A DNA stretch of 64,000 nt, taken from NCBI RefSeq assembly GCF_030369615.1, contig NZ_CP128494.1:840001-904000 (forward strand), written 5' to 3'. The position numbers were made by a program, and so were the translations under genes. Of this stretch, positions 16,795 through 26,106 are shown piece after piece; position 1 is the stretch's first letter; every line of letters begins with the position of its first letter. Source of the DNA: Geobacillus stearothermophilus ATCC 12980. Lineage in GTDB: Bacteria > Bacillota > Bacilli > Bacillales > Anoxybacillaceae. The notes beneath the pieces were generated by a model, which saw only the letters and a list, made by a program, of their open reading frames with translations, was not told the DNA's origin and did no database searches.

Positions 16795-18422
16795 ATGGAT
16801 CGATCTGTCGCCTCACTGTTGGACCGCATCCATGAACAATACGAACGATGGAGGACGGGATCGCCGCTTGACGGTGTGGAATTGGCCCGATTTTTCAATG
16901 CTGTCGGCCGGACGGCGGCGGTGATTGGCCTTAGCGACATCGCTGCTGAAGCAGAGCGGCTCATTCACCGGTTGAACGGCCAAACGGAACGGCAATGGAC
17001 AGCGGAGGAGGCGCTGATGGAGATGGTTCCTCTCCTTCGCTGCTTCTATGAAGCCGGGGAAGCGGCTTCTGCCACCATTCCCTCTTCGCACCGCCAAGGG
17101 CCGAAAGCAGCTATTCTCCTCTGTGGAAATGATCCCCTGTTTTTTGCTTACGTCCGCGGCGCCCTGCAAACCGTGCCATGGCGTTTCACGACGATTCCCT
17201 CCCTTGAGCAGGCGGCCGCGTCGATGTTTCGTCTCAGCCCGGATTGCATCATCGTCAGCGTGAAGGAGGGAGAGTGGGAGAATCCGGACTTGACGGTTTT
17301 GCTTGAGCGCGCCGGACAGCGCCCCTATCTTCCTGTTGTCATTGTGAGGAGAGACGAGGGCAAAGAGGGGCGGTTGAAAGGTTATGAGCTTGGCGCGGAT
17401 GATGTCATCACCACCCCAGCGGCAGATGAGCTGTTCGTTCGCGTTCGCCGGCTCATTGAAAAAAAACGAAAAATCGATGACCTTGTGCTCATTGACGAAT
17501 TGACAGGTATGTATAACCGGAAGTATTTGCCGCGGGTATACGCCCGCCTTCGGAGCGACCTCGAGCGTTACGGAGCGCCAAGCTGTTTGGCGTTGCTTGA
17601 TTTGGACCATTTCAAACAAGTCAATGACCGTTTCGGCCACCTTGCAGGCGATGCGGTATTGCAAAAGCTGGCTGCCTTTTTGCGCCAACATACACGTGGA
17701 GTGGATACCGTCGTTCGCTTTGGGGGCGAAGAGTTTGTCGTTTGGCTGGCCAAAACGTCCAAAAGCGAGGCTCGTGCAGTGCTTGAGCGGCTGCAACGCC
17801 AGTTCGCCGCCGAAAAAATCGCGGCGGATGGCGCACTTCTATCATGTACGTTTTCCGCCGGCCTGGTTGAGTGTGATGAACCGGATCGGCCGCTTGACTA
17901 TTGGCTGCGTCTGGCCGACAAGGCGCTGTATGCGGCGAAACGAGGCGGTGGCAATCGGATCAAAGAGGCGGCGCGTGAGAAAAGCGGTTCTTCGGATGAG
18001 GCCCCAAGCCAAGCATCAACGGATCGGCGGCGATGGGCGATTGCCATCGTAGACGACGATGAACTCGTGCGGATGATGATTGCTGATCTTGTCCGCAAGC
18101 TCGTCAATGAGCAGGGGAGGAAAGCGGACATTTACGAGTTTGGCACGGCCTTTCGTTTCTCGAATCTCCGTTTTATCAAAGCGGGCGGCAATCTGTCGTC
18201 ATTTTGGATCGGGTGATGCCAAAAATGGGCGGCCTTGAGGTGTTGAACCGCCTCCGTCAAGAGCGAAAGCCATACAAGGTGATGATGCTGACGTCGCGCC
18301 AAGATGAGCGGGATATTGCCCATGCGCTGAACCGAGGAGCGGACGAATATGTGACAAAGCCGTTTAAATGGCTTGAGCTTGAGGCGCGGCTGCGCCGGTT
18401 GTTGAAGGAGTTGGAGGAGTGA
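16795..18422 (+). pseudogene. GGDEF response regulator (putative diguanylate cyclase) with frameshift in its C-terminal receiver
   Basis: The domain order appears to be a helical Hpt-like N-terminus (about 1-75), a degenerate receiver (about 105-215, no phosphorylatable Asp in CIIVSVKEGE), a GGDEF cyclase (about 225-385, with LDLDHFKQVNDRFGH and active-site RFGGEEF), and a genuine receiver (AIVDDDELV). The first frame ends at 18216 after leaving the receiver at EFGTA. The remainder (LSFLESPFYQSGRQ, VVILDRVMPKMGG, MLTSR, VTKPF) continues to 18422 in another frame. One missing base at about 18144-18149 explains this. The GGEEF site is intact, so a truncated cyclase could still be made, but without the phosphorylatable Asp. 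It overlaps the next gene by one base. Confidence 0.85.
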
Positions 18423-19444
18423 TGGCGCTGTTGGTCGTCTTCACGGCAGCAATCGCTTTGTTTGCGGTGTTGATCGTTTTGTTCCTCTATCTCGTGGTGC
18501 GCAAATGGCGGGAAAACCGGCGCCAAGCCCGGCTGCGAGTTTATAAGGAACGGCATCGGCTTTGGTTGCTTCGGTATCTGCTTGGCGAGGAGGAACAGAT
18601 GCTTTTGCCGGCTTCCCCTCTTGAGCGTGAAGCGATGATGGAGCTTCTTGACCATTTTGCTTCACTCTTGAACGGAGAGCAAGTGCAGGAGCGAATTCGA
18701 ACATTGGCGGAGATGCATTTCCAAGGATGGCTGCATCGAAGGCTGTCAAGCCGTCATTGGAGCGAGCGGATGAACGCGCTGTTTTTGATCGAGGATTTGC
18801 AGGTGAAGGCGATGCTGCCGGAGATGGAGCGGCTGTATCGCTCCAAACGGGTGACGAAAGGTGAGGCGGCGAAACTATTGGCCATTTTCGCCCAATTTGA
18901 TTACAGCCCAGTGATTGCATATGTGCTCGAACCGAAATATAAGTTAACGGAGTTTTCCTATCGGGTCATTTTTGGCCATATGAGCGAGCGGCTTCTTCGA
19001 CAGGTGGAACAGCGATTTGATGAACTGACGCGGGCGGGGAAGTGCGTGTTCGTGGATATGATCGGCATCCGCCGGCGCGAGGAGCGGTCGTTTTTGCTGG
19101 AGCTGTTGGCATCCGATGAGTCGGAACTTCGCGTTCGCGCGCTCAAGGCGATGGCGGAAATCGGCATGCCGCTTGAAGCGGAGAGGCTCAAGCAGCATTT
19201 GTGCTCCTCCCATTGGCAAGAGCGGCTGATGGCTGCCCGTCTGGCGGGAAAATGCCGCGAAGAGCGGCTTCTTCCGTTGCTGTATGAGCGGCTTAGCGAC
19301 CGTTCATTTGTTGTTCGTTCCGAAGCCGCCGCGGCCATCGCGCGTCTGCCGGGAGGCCGAACGGCGTTGCGCGCCGCGGCGCGCACAGCATCGGATCGTT
19401 ATGCTCGTGATATGGCGAGGCAGTGGCTTGGAGGAGGAGAATGA
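18422..19444 (+). CDS. Membrane-anchored HEAT-repeat protein
   Basis: A 340-residue protein that starts inside the stop of the GGDEF gene (TGATG, with GGAGGAG just upstream). Residues 1-25 are one hydrophobic helix (ALLVVFTAAIALFAVLIVLF), followed by a basic stretch, so the rest faces the cytoplasm. The C-terminal half is built of helical repeats of HEAT type (ELRVRALKAMAEIG, WQERLMAARLAGKC, FVVRSEAAAAIARL). HEAT repeats bind other proteins, so in this operon it is a likely adaptor between the regulator and the glycosyltransferase. Its start and stop overlap both neighbours (ATGA at the 3' end), implying translational coupling. No homologue with known function comes to mind. Confidence 0.75.
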   Translation: MALLVVFTAAIALFAVLIVLFLYLVVRKWRENRRQARLRVYKERHRLWLLRYLLGEEEQMLLPASPLEREAMMELLDHFASLLNGEQVQERIRTLAEMHFQGWLHRRLSSRHWSERMNALFLIEDLQVKAMLPEMERLYRSKRVTKGEAAKLLAIFAQFDYSPVIAYVLEPKYKLTEFSYRVIFGHMSERLLRQVEQRFDELTRAGKCVFVDMIGIRRREERSFLLELLASDESELRVRALKAMAEIGMPLEAERLKQHLCSSHWQERLMAARLAGKCREERLLPLLYERLSDRSFVVRSEAAAAIARLPGGRTALRAAARTASDRYARDMARQWLGGGE

Positions 19445-20850
19445 TAGTGGAAGCGTGGCGTTCGTTTCTTTGGGTCGCAGGACATATTGTACTGATTTAC
19501 ATGGTCATCGTTCTTCTTTTTTATGCCTTTTTGCTTGTTGTCTCGTTCATCCATTTGCGCCGCATTCATCGTCTTGATGACTGGGAGCCGTATGAAGAGC
19601 TGCTCGATGCGAGCTATGCCAAACCGGTGTCCATTCTTGTTCCCGCTTATAATGAGGAAGCGGGCATCGTCGGCTCGGTGCGGTCGCTGCTGGCTATTGA
19701 ATATCCTGAGTACGAGGTCATTGTCATTAACGATGGATCGACTGACAAAACGCTTGAACGGCTGATTGAGCATTTTCATTTGCAGCTGGTCTATCGCGTC
19801 ATTCGCCACCAGCTGGACGCAAAGGAAATTAAGGCGGTTTATCAGTCGCTTAATTATCCCCATTTGTTTGTGCTGGATAAAGAAAACGGTGGGAAAGCGG
19901 ATGCGTTGAACGCGGGAATCAACGCTTCTCGCTATCCATACATTTGCACGATTGACGGCGATTCGGTTTTGGAGCGGCGCGCGTTTTTGAAAGTGATGAA
20001 ACCAATGCTTGAGTCCGACGGGGAGATCATCGCTTCTGGAGGAAGCGTCCACATCGCCAATGGCTGCCGGATTGAACGCGGTGAAATCGTCAAGGTCGGT
20101 TTGTCGCGGCGGCCGCTCGTCATTATGCAAACGATTGAATATTTGCGTGCGTTTTTGCTCGGCCGTCTCGGCTTAAGCCGCCATAACTTGCTGCTCATCG
20201 TTTCTGGGGCATTCGGCGTTTTTTTCAAGCCGTGGGTGATCGAAGCAGGCGGGTATGCGGATACGGCCGGCGAGGATATGGAACTTGTCGTGCGTCTGCA
20301 CCGGCTGGCGCGTGAAAAAAACGAGGAGAAAAAAATCATCTATATCCCCGACCCGGTTTGCTGGACGGAAGCACCGGAAACGTATGGCGATTTGCGGAGG
20401 CAGCGGCGACGCTGGCATCGCGGGCTTTTGGAAAGCTTATGGATGCATCGATCGATGCTGTTCAATCCAAAATATGGCTCAATCGGCCTTCTTTCGCTGC
20501 CGTATTTTTGGTTCATTGAGCTTCTTGGTCCGATCGTTGAATTGATGGGCTATATTGTCGTTGTTTTCTCCTTATTTCTCGGAAACTTGTACGTCGAATT
20601 CGCTCTTTTGTTGCTGACGGTTTCGGTTTTGTACGGTTCGCTGTTATCAGCAGTAGCCGTCTTGCTTGAAGAGTGGACTGAGCGGAAGTTCCCGAGCATC
20701 TCTGATTTGGTGAAGCTGTTTTTCTTCGCGTTGACCGAGACGTTTTGGTACCGTCCGCTTACCGCTTGGTGGCGGTGCGAAGGGGTGATCGATGCCATTC
20801 GTCGAAAAAAACAATGGGGAAGCATAAAGAGGAAAGGGGTCTCAGCGTAG
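19441..20850 (+). CDS. Membrane glycosyltransferase family 2 (BcsA/PgaC-like polysaccharide synthase)
   Basis: A 469-residue processive-type GT2 enzyme. ATG 19441 overlaps the preceding stop and follows GGAGGAG. An N-terminal membrane helix (about 8-35) precedes the catalytic domain, which has PAYNEEAGIVGSV, DGSTD, DGDS (the DxD metal site), GEDMEL (catalytic base) and QRRRWHRG (the QxxRW motif of processive synthases). Several membrane helices follow (about 345-440). Such enzymes polymerise UDP-sugars and export the chain, as in cellulose or poly-N-acetylglucosamine synthesis, and are often activated by c-di-GMP. There is no PilZ domain here, so control may run through the HEAT protein. The sugar used is unknown. 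The frame is intact although the upstream cyclase is broken. Confidence 0.85.
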   Translation: MIVEAWRSFLWVAGHIVLIYMVIVLLFYAFLLVVSFIHLRRIHRLDDWEPYEELLDASYAKPVSILVPAYNEEAGIVGSVRSLLAIEYPEYEVIVINDGSTDKTLERLIEHFHLQLVYRVIRHQLDAKEIKAVYQSLNYPHLFVLDKENGGKADALNAGINASRYPYICTIDGDSVLERRAFLKVMKPMLESDGEIIASGGSVHIANGCRIERGEIVKVGLSRRPLVIMQTIEYLRAFLLGRLGLSRHNLLLIVSGAFGVFFKPWVIEAGGYADTAGEDMELVVRLHRLAREKNEEKKIIYIPDPVCWTEAPETYGDLRRQRRRWHRGLLESLWMHRSMLFNPKYGSIGLLSLPYFWFIELLGPIVELMGYIVVVFSLFLGNLYVEFALLLLTVSVLYGSLLSAVAVLLEEWTERKFPSISDLVKLFFFALTETFWYRPLTAWWRCEGVIDAIRRKKQWGSIKRKGVSA

Positions 20851-21136
20851 CCGACAGAACAGCGGCTGGCTTATTTGTTTTAGAAGGCCGGTGATTGAAC
20901 AGGAAAGGCGGCCCAATCATGTTTCTCCTCAAATGGAGAAGCCTTACGGATATTGTTCTCCTCTTCATTCGAGAATCATCAATTTAGGGAAAATGGTTGC
21001 TTTTCACCGCCTCTTAGTGCAGCGAAAACGAGAGGGGACTTTCATTGCAAGACAGGGTGGGCGAAAAAGCAGGTTGAAGCAAAAGAGACATCGATGCCCC
21101 TGTTGCCGACCCGGCGCTAAGATGTGCCCACTGTTG
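20851..21136. other. Intergenic stretch without a recognised gene
   Basis: A weak AGCCG/CGGCT hairpin follows the glycosyltransferase stop. A plus-strand frame (20891-21265) gives a basic Cys-containing product that runs antisense into ykyB and resembles nothing I know. Its content is unassigned. Confidence 0.5.
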
Positions 21137-21170
21137 AAAAAAACCGGCGTCCGCTTAATAGCGGTCGCCG
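21137..21170 (-). terminator. Terminator of ykyB overlapping its stop codon
   Basis: On the minus strand CGGCG-A-CCGCT-ATTA-AGCGG-A-CGCCG forms a two-part stem followed by seven T. The TAA stop lies in the loop. Confidence 0.75.
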
Positions 21171-21589
21171 AGCCGTTTAAATACGGGTCTTGTCAGCCGT
21201 TTCGGCTTTTGTTCCGGTTTTTCCTTCAGTCCGGTGTAGGCGATGAGAAGGGCTTTTGCCTCTGACAGCGGCATCCGAGCTGGAGGGTTGCGGTATGAAT
21301 CGTTGAGAGAGCCAAGGTGCGGAAGGACGGCGAAATCTTGTTTTGTCGGTGGGATGTGGAAGTAGTAGTCGCCGACGGCGACAAGCACGTCGGATTGCTG
21401 TTGGCTGTATCTCGGATTGCGGGAAAAATGGAGGCCCACTTTTTTCGCCTTGCCCTCCTCAAGCAACTTCTCGATCGCTTTTTTCTTCAGAAGATAAAGA
21501 AACGAAGGGTTCAATGCTGTTTTGGCATGGCGGTTGACGGTAAAAATCGCTTTGGCAATATTGTCGACCGTCAATTGCACCGGTTTCAT
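21155..21589 (-). CDS. ykyB: YkyB family protein
   Basis: A conserved Bacillaceae protein of about 144 residues, found next to cheV/ykuC-ykuE in B. subtilis. ATG 21589 is preferred over 21595 because AAAAGGAG lies 8 bases before it. Visible features are a basic N-terminal half (YLLKKKAIEKLLEEGKAKKV, GLHFSRNPRYS) and a central HIPPTKQDF segment. The C-terminus is very basic (EKPEQKPKRLTRPVFKR). There is no membrane segment or known catalytic motif. Its function is unknown. It is transcribed divergently from the fadH-ykuI side and convergently with the glycosyltransferase operon. Confidence 0.8.
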   Translation of the reverse strand: MKPVQLTVDNIAKAIFTVNRHAKTALNPSFLYLLKKKAIEKLLEEGKAKKVGLHFSRNPRYSQQQSDVLVAVGDYYFHIPPTKQDFAVLPHLGSLNDSYRNPPARMPLSEAKALLIAYTGLKEKPEQKPKRLTRPVFKRLGDRY

Positions 21590-21657
21590 CGGCATGTCTC
21601 CTTTTTTCTTTCTATTATAACATAGGAAGCGGTGTTGTTGCCCGTTTTGTCCTACTT

Positions 21658-22527
21658 CTATCCGGGGGTAAGCGAAAAAACGGTCAACTCCGGCGGAGCG
21701 AAGAAGCGAAGCGGCACCCTTGTTGTGCCAAGGCCGCGGTTGACGTACAACAAGAGTCCGCCGACGTGGTAAAACCCTTCATAATACCGCTCAGACAACG
21801 GCGGCGTGATGAGCGGTCCGATAAACGGCAACTGAATTTGCCCACCATGGCTATGGCCGGACAGCTGCACGTGAATCGGGAGGCGGGATGTTTCCAAGGC
21901 GCCGTCCGGTTCATGGACGAGGGCGATCGTATATGTCGCCCGAGGAATGCCGTTCGTCATTTTCGACCAGTCCGGGCGTCCGAGCATCATATCGTCGCTG
22001 CCAGCGATGGCGATCGCGTGTTGGCCGCGGCGGATAAGCGCATGCTCGTTGACGAGGACGCGAAACCCAGCCCGCTCCATCAACCGGCGGTAAATGTCTG
22101 TTCCGTAACCGCCATGATCATGGTTGCCGTAGACGCTGAATTTTCCAAGCGGGGCCCGAAGGCGGGCGAGCGCTTCGGCGACCGCTTCTGTGTGCGGGTA
22201 TCGGTTCGCCTCATGGAGCAGATCGCCGGTGAAGACGATCAAATCCGGCTCTAGCTTGTTAATTTGATCGATCACCTGGTCAAAGCGCTTTAATCCATAG
22301 TAATGACCGAGATGAAGGTCGCTGAATTGCAGCATCGTTGCGCCGGCAAACGACTTCGGGATGAGCGGGTGCGACAATGTATGGCGCGTTACAGACACGC
22401 AGGCCGGCTCGATCCAGCGGGCATAGCTGTACGCGGCCGTTGTGGCCAATGCGGCGGCTAGGCCGGTGCGCGCCAGCTTTTTTAAAAACGTGCGTCGGCT
22501 CATTTTTGCTGTCTCAATATGGTGCAT
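21658..22527 (-). CDS. ykuE: Metallophosphoesterase with Tat signal (YkuE)
   Basis: A secreted calcineurin-like metallophosphatase. B. subtilis YkuE is exported by the Tat system and binds the cell wall. The start is set at ATG 22527 (289 residues). The preceding 44 codons of the longer frame overlap the promoter region. Residues about 8-35 form a twin-arginine signal (SRRTFLKKLARTG, then an Ala-rich stretch). The metal motifs are present: SDLHLGH, GDLLHE, YGNHDHGGY and SGHSHGGQ. TATAAT on the minus strand (near 22560), with TTGTCC 18 bases upstream, forms a plausible promoter. The gene is intact. Confidence 0.9.
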   Translation of the reverse strand: MHHIETAKMSRRTFLKKLARTGLAAALATTAAYSYARWIEPACVSVTRHTLSHPLIPKSFAGATMLQFSDLHLGHYYGLKRFDQVIDQINKLEPDLIVFTGDLLHEANRYPHTEAVAEALARLRAPLGKFSVYGNHDHGGYGTDIYRRLMERAGFRVLVNEHALIRRGQHAIAIAGSDDMMLGRPDWSKMTNGIPRATYTIALVHEPDGALETSRLPIHVQLSGHSHGGQIQLPFIGPLITPPLSERYYEGFYHVGGLLLYVNRGLGTTRVPLRFFAPPELTVFSLTPG

Positions 22528-22676
22528 CGTTCCGTCTGTCCTTTCATAAGCAGAATTATTATAACAAAAAACGGAAGATGAGGACAAGTAGAGAAAAAAT
22601 AATGTTCGAATATTCAACCTTTTTATGATATGATGAAAAATGAATGAATCATCAGTCATGTTAGGGGGGAGAGAAA

Positions 22677-23443
22677 ATGAATGGAAAAGTTGTGATCATG
22701 ACAGGCGGATCAAGCGGCATGGGCAAATATATGGCCAAGCGTTTTGTTTCCGAAGGGGCGAACGTTGTCATTACCGGAAGGAGAGCCGATGTGCTGGAAG
22801 AGGCAAAGCGAGAAATTGCTGCGCCTGATGGGGGGCGCGTGCTCACCGTGCCGATGGATGTGCGCAATCCGGATCAAGTCGCCGAGATGGTGGGACGGGC
22901 CGATTCGGAGTTTGGCCGCATCGATGCTTTGGTGAACAATGCGGCCGGCAACTTTATTTGCCCGGCGGAAAAGTTGTCGATCAACGGCTGGAACAGCGTC
23001 ATTAACATTGTGTTAAACGGCACGTTCTACTGCAGCCGGGAAGTCGGCAACTATTGGATTCAGCGCGGCCTGAAAGGAAATATCCTCAACATTATTGCGA
23101 CGTACGCCTGGCACGCTGGAGCCGGGGTCATTCATTCAGCGAGCGCCAAGGCTGGAGTGCTGGCAATGACGCGCACGCTTGCTGTGGAATGGGGAAAAAG
23201 TACGGCTTCCGCGTCAATGCGATCGCTCCCGGGCCGATTGAGCGGATCGGCGGGGCGGAGCGGCTTTGGGAATCAGAGGAAGCAGAGCGGATGACGTTGG
23301 AAAGCGTGCCGCTCGGGCGGCTCGGGACGCCGGAAGAAATCGCGGCGGTCGCTTCGTTTTTGTTTTCAGATGAAGCCACTTACATTAACGGCGCTTGCAT
23401 CACAGTTGACGGCGGCCAATGGCTGAACCGGCGGCCGTTTTAA
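22677..23443 (+). pseudogene. fadH: 2,4-dienoyl-CoA reductase FadH-like SDR, frameshifted
   Basis: An SDR-type reductase of beta-oxidation of unsaturated fatty acids; B. subtilis FadH (YkuF) occupies the same position after ykuE. ATG 22677 follows GGGGGGAG. The first frame carries the cofactor motif TGGSSGMGKY, NNAAGNF and the active-site region to LAVEWGKS. It then goes out of frame and ends at 23294. The remainder (KKYGFRVNAIAPGPIERIGG to YINGACITVDGG) continues in another frame to 23443. One base missing from the GGGGAAAAAG run at 23191-23200 accounts for it. Repaired, the protein would be 255 residues, the family length. It could be a genuine lesion or a homopolymer error. Confidence 0.88.
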
Positions 23444-23552
23444 TCAAATTTGCCATAAAGCAAGATGGTCCTCACCCAAAAGGGATTGCAGACGGTATTT
23501 CTTCATTTATCGCGGGCAACCGGCTCATTGCACGCAACGGCCTTTGTCACAA

Positions 23553-23587
23553 GTGGATTCCCTGCTGTTAGGGGAGCCGCTTTTTTT
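23553..23587 (+). terminator. Intrinsic terminator between fadH and ykuI
   Basis: GTGGATTCCC pairs with GGGGAGCCGC (one mismatch, two G-U pairs), followed by seven T. The 100 bp before it hold no recognised gene. Confidence 0.7.
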
Positions 23588-23613
23588 ACGAGTCAGGAAC
23601 GATTGGGCAATTA

Positions 23614-23622
23614 TGCTATAAT
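23614..23622 (+). promoter_or_regulatory. Extended -10 promoter of ykuI
   Basis: TGCTATAAT is a perfect extended -10, 38 bp before the ykuI start. The -35 is poor. Confidence 0.5.
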
Positions 23623-23659
23623 AAAGGCAAAGATGGTCGATGGGGATGAGGTGAACACG

Positions 23660-24876
23660 ATGGATGCATTAGACGTGGTGGCCAACTTGCCGCAAGTGAT
23701 TCCGCACTATCAACCGATTTTCAGCGCCGATGAGCATGGGGTCGTCGGCTATGAAGTGCTCGGTCGGTTTCAAACGGAAACAGGGCCGGTCAGCCTTGGG
23801 CCGTTTTTTCACGATGAAACCATTCCAGAAGAATTTCGCATCGAAGTGGATGATGTAATCACGAAAAAAGCGCTCGATTATTTTTTGGCGCTTGCGGATC
23901 AGACGCCGCTCATTTTTTTAACCGCGACGCCAATTTGTTGATGCTCGATCGCGGCGAGTCGTTTTTGCAGCTGCTTCTTGCCTATGAGGCGAAAGGACTG
24001 GCGCTTGGCCGCATCGTATTAGAAATTAACGAGCAACATTTTAAAGGGGATGTTGATCAGCTCAACCATTTATTTACATACATCCGTACGTACGGTGTGA
24101 AAGTGGCGGTCGACAACATCGCTGAACATAGCATCAACTTGGAGCGGATCGGGGTGTTGTCGCCTGACATTTTAAAAATCGATTTGCATGAATTGCGAAA
24201 AGCGTCCGTTCATCAGGCATACCAAGGAATCGTCCATTCCATCTCGCTGTTGGCCCGCAAAATCGGGGCGACGCTTTTGTACGAAGATATTGAAACATCC
24301 TTTCAACTTCAGTACGCTTGGCGGCATGGCGGCCGCTACTACCAAGGGTATTATTTGGCGAAGCCCGGACCGGAAGCCGTGCCGCGCGATTTGTTGAAAG
24401 ACTTGCTGCGCCAGGAATGCCATCGCTTCATCCAGCAAGAAAAGAAAAAACTTGAAACGCTGTACCATATTTCTGAACAGTTTCAGCAGCGAATCACGGC
24501 GTTGCTTGGCAAATACAAAAAAGCAGGCAATTTCAACGAACTCATTTCATCGCTGGCGGCCGAGCTCGATGACGTTTGTTTCCGCATTTACGTTTGCGAT
24601 GAGGACGGCTTCCAGCAGTCGGGCAACATGTTCAAGCGCGGCGGCCGCTGGGAGCTCGAACACGAATATTACATGAAAAACTGGAGCTGGCGGCCATATT
24701 TTTTGGAAAACATCATTCGCATGCGCTCGCGTCGGCGGGGGATTTTATCGGATTTGTACACAGACATTGAAACCGGGGAGACGATCCGGACGTATTCGTA
24801 TCCGATCGATGAGCGCCACTATTTGTTTATCGACTTGTCCTACAGCTATTTGTTTGAACATGACGCCCATTATTGA
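23660..24876 (+). pseudogene. ykuI: EAL-domain protein YkuI, frameshifted
   Basis: A c-di-GMP-binding EAL protein. ATG 23660 follows GGATGAGGTG. The motif that gives the domain its name reads EVL (GYEVLGRFQ). The first frame runs through the early EAL domain to TPLIFL and then goes out of frame in the T-run at 23913-23919. The true continuation is NRDANLLMLDRGESFL, open to 24876 (IVLEINEQH, VKVAVDNI, LKIDLHELR). The C-terminal region from about 270 on matches the YkuI-type extension with a PAS-like fold (FRIYVCDEDG, GETIRTYSYP). One missing base explains the break. Repaired length is about 405 residues, as in B. subtilis. With the broken GGDEF gene 5 kb upstream, both local c-di-GMP genes carry lesions. 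Confidence 0.88.
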
Positions 24877-24924
24877 CCGTATAAAATCGCCGCGTTGCGG
24901 CAAAGTAAGCATGAGGTGAAACTT

Positions 24925-25158
24925 ATGGCACAGCTCACTTTTGTGTTATCTGCCCTCTCTGTACTGATCGCAGTCATCGGCTTCGTCTATACAGTCCGCC
25001 TCGGCCGCCAGCAGCGCTGGCAAGGAGAGCTTGACGGACCAGTTCCGAAAACGGTGCAAGAGCATGCGTATATGCGCAACCCGATGCTGCTCGCTTACGT
25101 ATTGGCTACTTTGCTCGTTATTTTTGCGATCGGTTATTTGGCGCTGCGCTATTATTGA
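24925..25158 (+). CDS. Small two-helix membrane protein
   Basis: A 77-residue protein. ATG 24925 follows GAGGTG. It has two membrane helices (about 4-24, TFVLSALSVLIAVIGFVY, and about 54-76, LLAYVLATLLVIFAIGYLAL) joined by a polar loop. I do not recognise a family. It lies 48 bp after ykuI in the same direction and ends at a strong terminator, so it may share the ykuI transcript. Confidence 0.65.
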   Translation: MAQLTFVLSALSVLIAVIGFVYTVRLGRQQRWQGELDGPVPKTVQEHAYMRNPMLLAYVLATLLVIFAIGYLALRYY

Positions 25159-25187
25159 AAAGGCCATCCGTCTGGACGGCCTTTTTG
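25158..25187 (+). terminator. Intrinsic terminator after the small membrane protein
   Basis: AAAGGCCATCCGTC and GGACGGCCTTTTT fold into a GC-rich stem with a T run. Confidence 0.85.
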
Positions 25188-25274
25188 ATTGTCCGGAAAT
25201 GGCGCTTTTTTTCGCGACTTTTTCCCGCCGCCGATGAATATATATGAAGCGGAAAGGGCAAAGGGGGAATGAAG

Positions 25275-25472
25275 ATGGGGAAGCGGCTGCCGCTTCAGCT
25301 GTCGGGCGAGGAAGTGACACTGTTGCTCGAGGTGATGTTTAGCCAGCAGTACGCGCTGGAACTCGTCCGTTCTGAGCTGGAGGATATTGAAAACGGAGAT
25401 AAAGAGGCCGATGAACAGAGATACCGGCAGCTGCTGCGTTTGTATGACCGGCTGCTGACCGAGGAAGGATAA
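25275..25472 (+). CDS. Small acidic helical protein of unknown function
   Basis: A 65-residue protein. ATG 25275 lies 7 bases after AAGGGGG, while the alternative ATG 25269 is too close. It is rich in Glu and Leu (SGEEVTLLLEVMFSQQYALEL, then a charged repeat-like tail), so it is probably a helical hairpin. No family is recognised. It is a single-gene unit bounded by terminators on both sides. Confidence 0.6.
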   Translation: MGKRLPLQLSGEEVTLLLEVMFSQQYALELVRSELEDIENGDKEADEQRYRQLLRLYDRLLTEEG

Positions 25473-25486
25473 AAACAAAGCTGATG

Positions 25487-25518
25487 CTATCGCTTGTAAG
25501 GAAGCGATAGTCTTTTTT
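25487..25518 (+). terminator. Intrinsic terminator
   Basis: Perfect 9-bp stem CTATCGCTT/AAGCGATAG, then T-rich. Confidence 0.9.
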
Positions 25519-25575
25519 ATGGTATCATACAGGTGGAGAGGAGAAGATGCATACAGAGAAAGGCGGAACGGATGT

Positions 25576-26034
25576 ATGAGCTTATTTGCAAATGAGGAAT
25601 GGGCGAACATGACTGTCAAGTCATTTTTGATTCCAGCTGACAAAGTAGCGCACGTTCAAGTGGGCAATTATTTGGATCATGCGTTGCTCGTCCTGACGAA
25701 AACCGGCTACTCGGCGATTCCGGTGCTTGATACGTCGTACAAGCTGCATGGGCTGATTGGCATGACGATGATTATGGATGCGATTTTAGGGGTGGAGCGC
25801 ATCGAGTTTGAACGGATCGAGACGATGAAGGTCGAAGAAGTGATGAACCGAAACATTCCGCTCCTGCGGCTTGACGACCGGCTTTGGAAAGCGGTAGGGC
25901 TCATCGTTAACCATCCGTTTGTGTGCGTTGAGAACGAGGATGGCTATTTTGAAGGGATTTTTACCCGCCGCGAAATATTGAAGCAATTGAATAAACAGCT
26001 GAGGCGGTCGAATCAGGGCCGAAAACTTTTATGA
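25576..26034 (+). CDS. cbpB: CBS-domain protein (CbpB/DarB-like c-di-AMP sensor)
   Basis: A 152-residue protein made of two CBS motifs (about 20-75 and 85-145), the counterpart of B. subtilis YkuL. That protein (CbpB/DarB) binds c-di-AMP and regulates the stringent-response synthetase Rel and pyruvate carboxylase. ATG 25576 follows AAAGGCGGAACGG. Motifs are GYSAIPVLDTSYKLHGLI and VEEVMNRNIPLLR. Pyruvate carboxylase is encoded in the same window (51112). The gene lies upstream of dapH in the same direction. Confidence 0.85.
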   Translation: MSLFANEEWANMTVKSFLIPADKVAHVQVGNYLDHALLVLTKTGYSAIPVLDTSYKLHGLIGMTMIMDAILGVERIEFERIETMKVEEVMNRNIPLLRLDDRLWKAVGLIVNHPFVCVENEDGYFEGIFTRREILKQLNKQLRRSNQGRKLL

Positions 26035-26106
26035 ATTGATGCTTGTCACCAACATCTTTGTTTTGCTAAAGTAAAAAAGAATACAGCATGAAGGAGGAAA
26101 TCGCCG

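Noticed and set aside
20891..21265. 124-codon plus-strand frame after the glycosyltransferase gene
   Set aside because: No good ribosome site or recognisable domain; its second half is antisense to ykyB and crosses the ykyB terminator.
23464..23500. TCACCCAAAAGGGATTGCAGAC, which recalls the MITE end GACCCAAAAGGCTGTCTGC
   Set aside because: Only about ten bases agree and there is no second end or matching interior.
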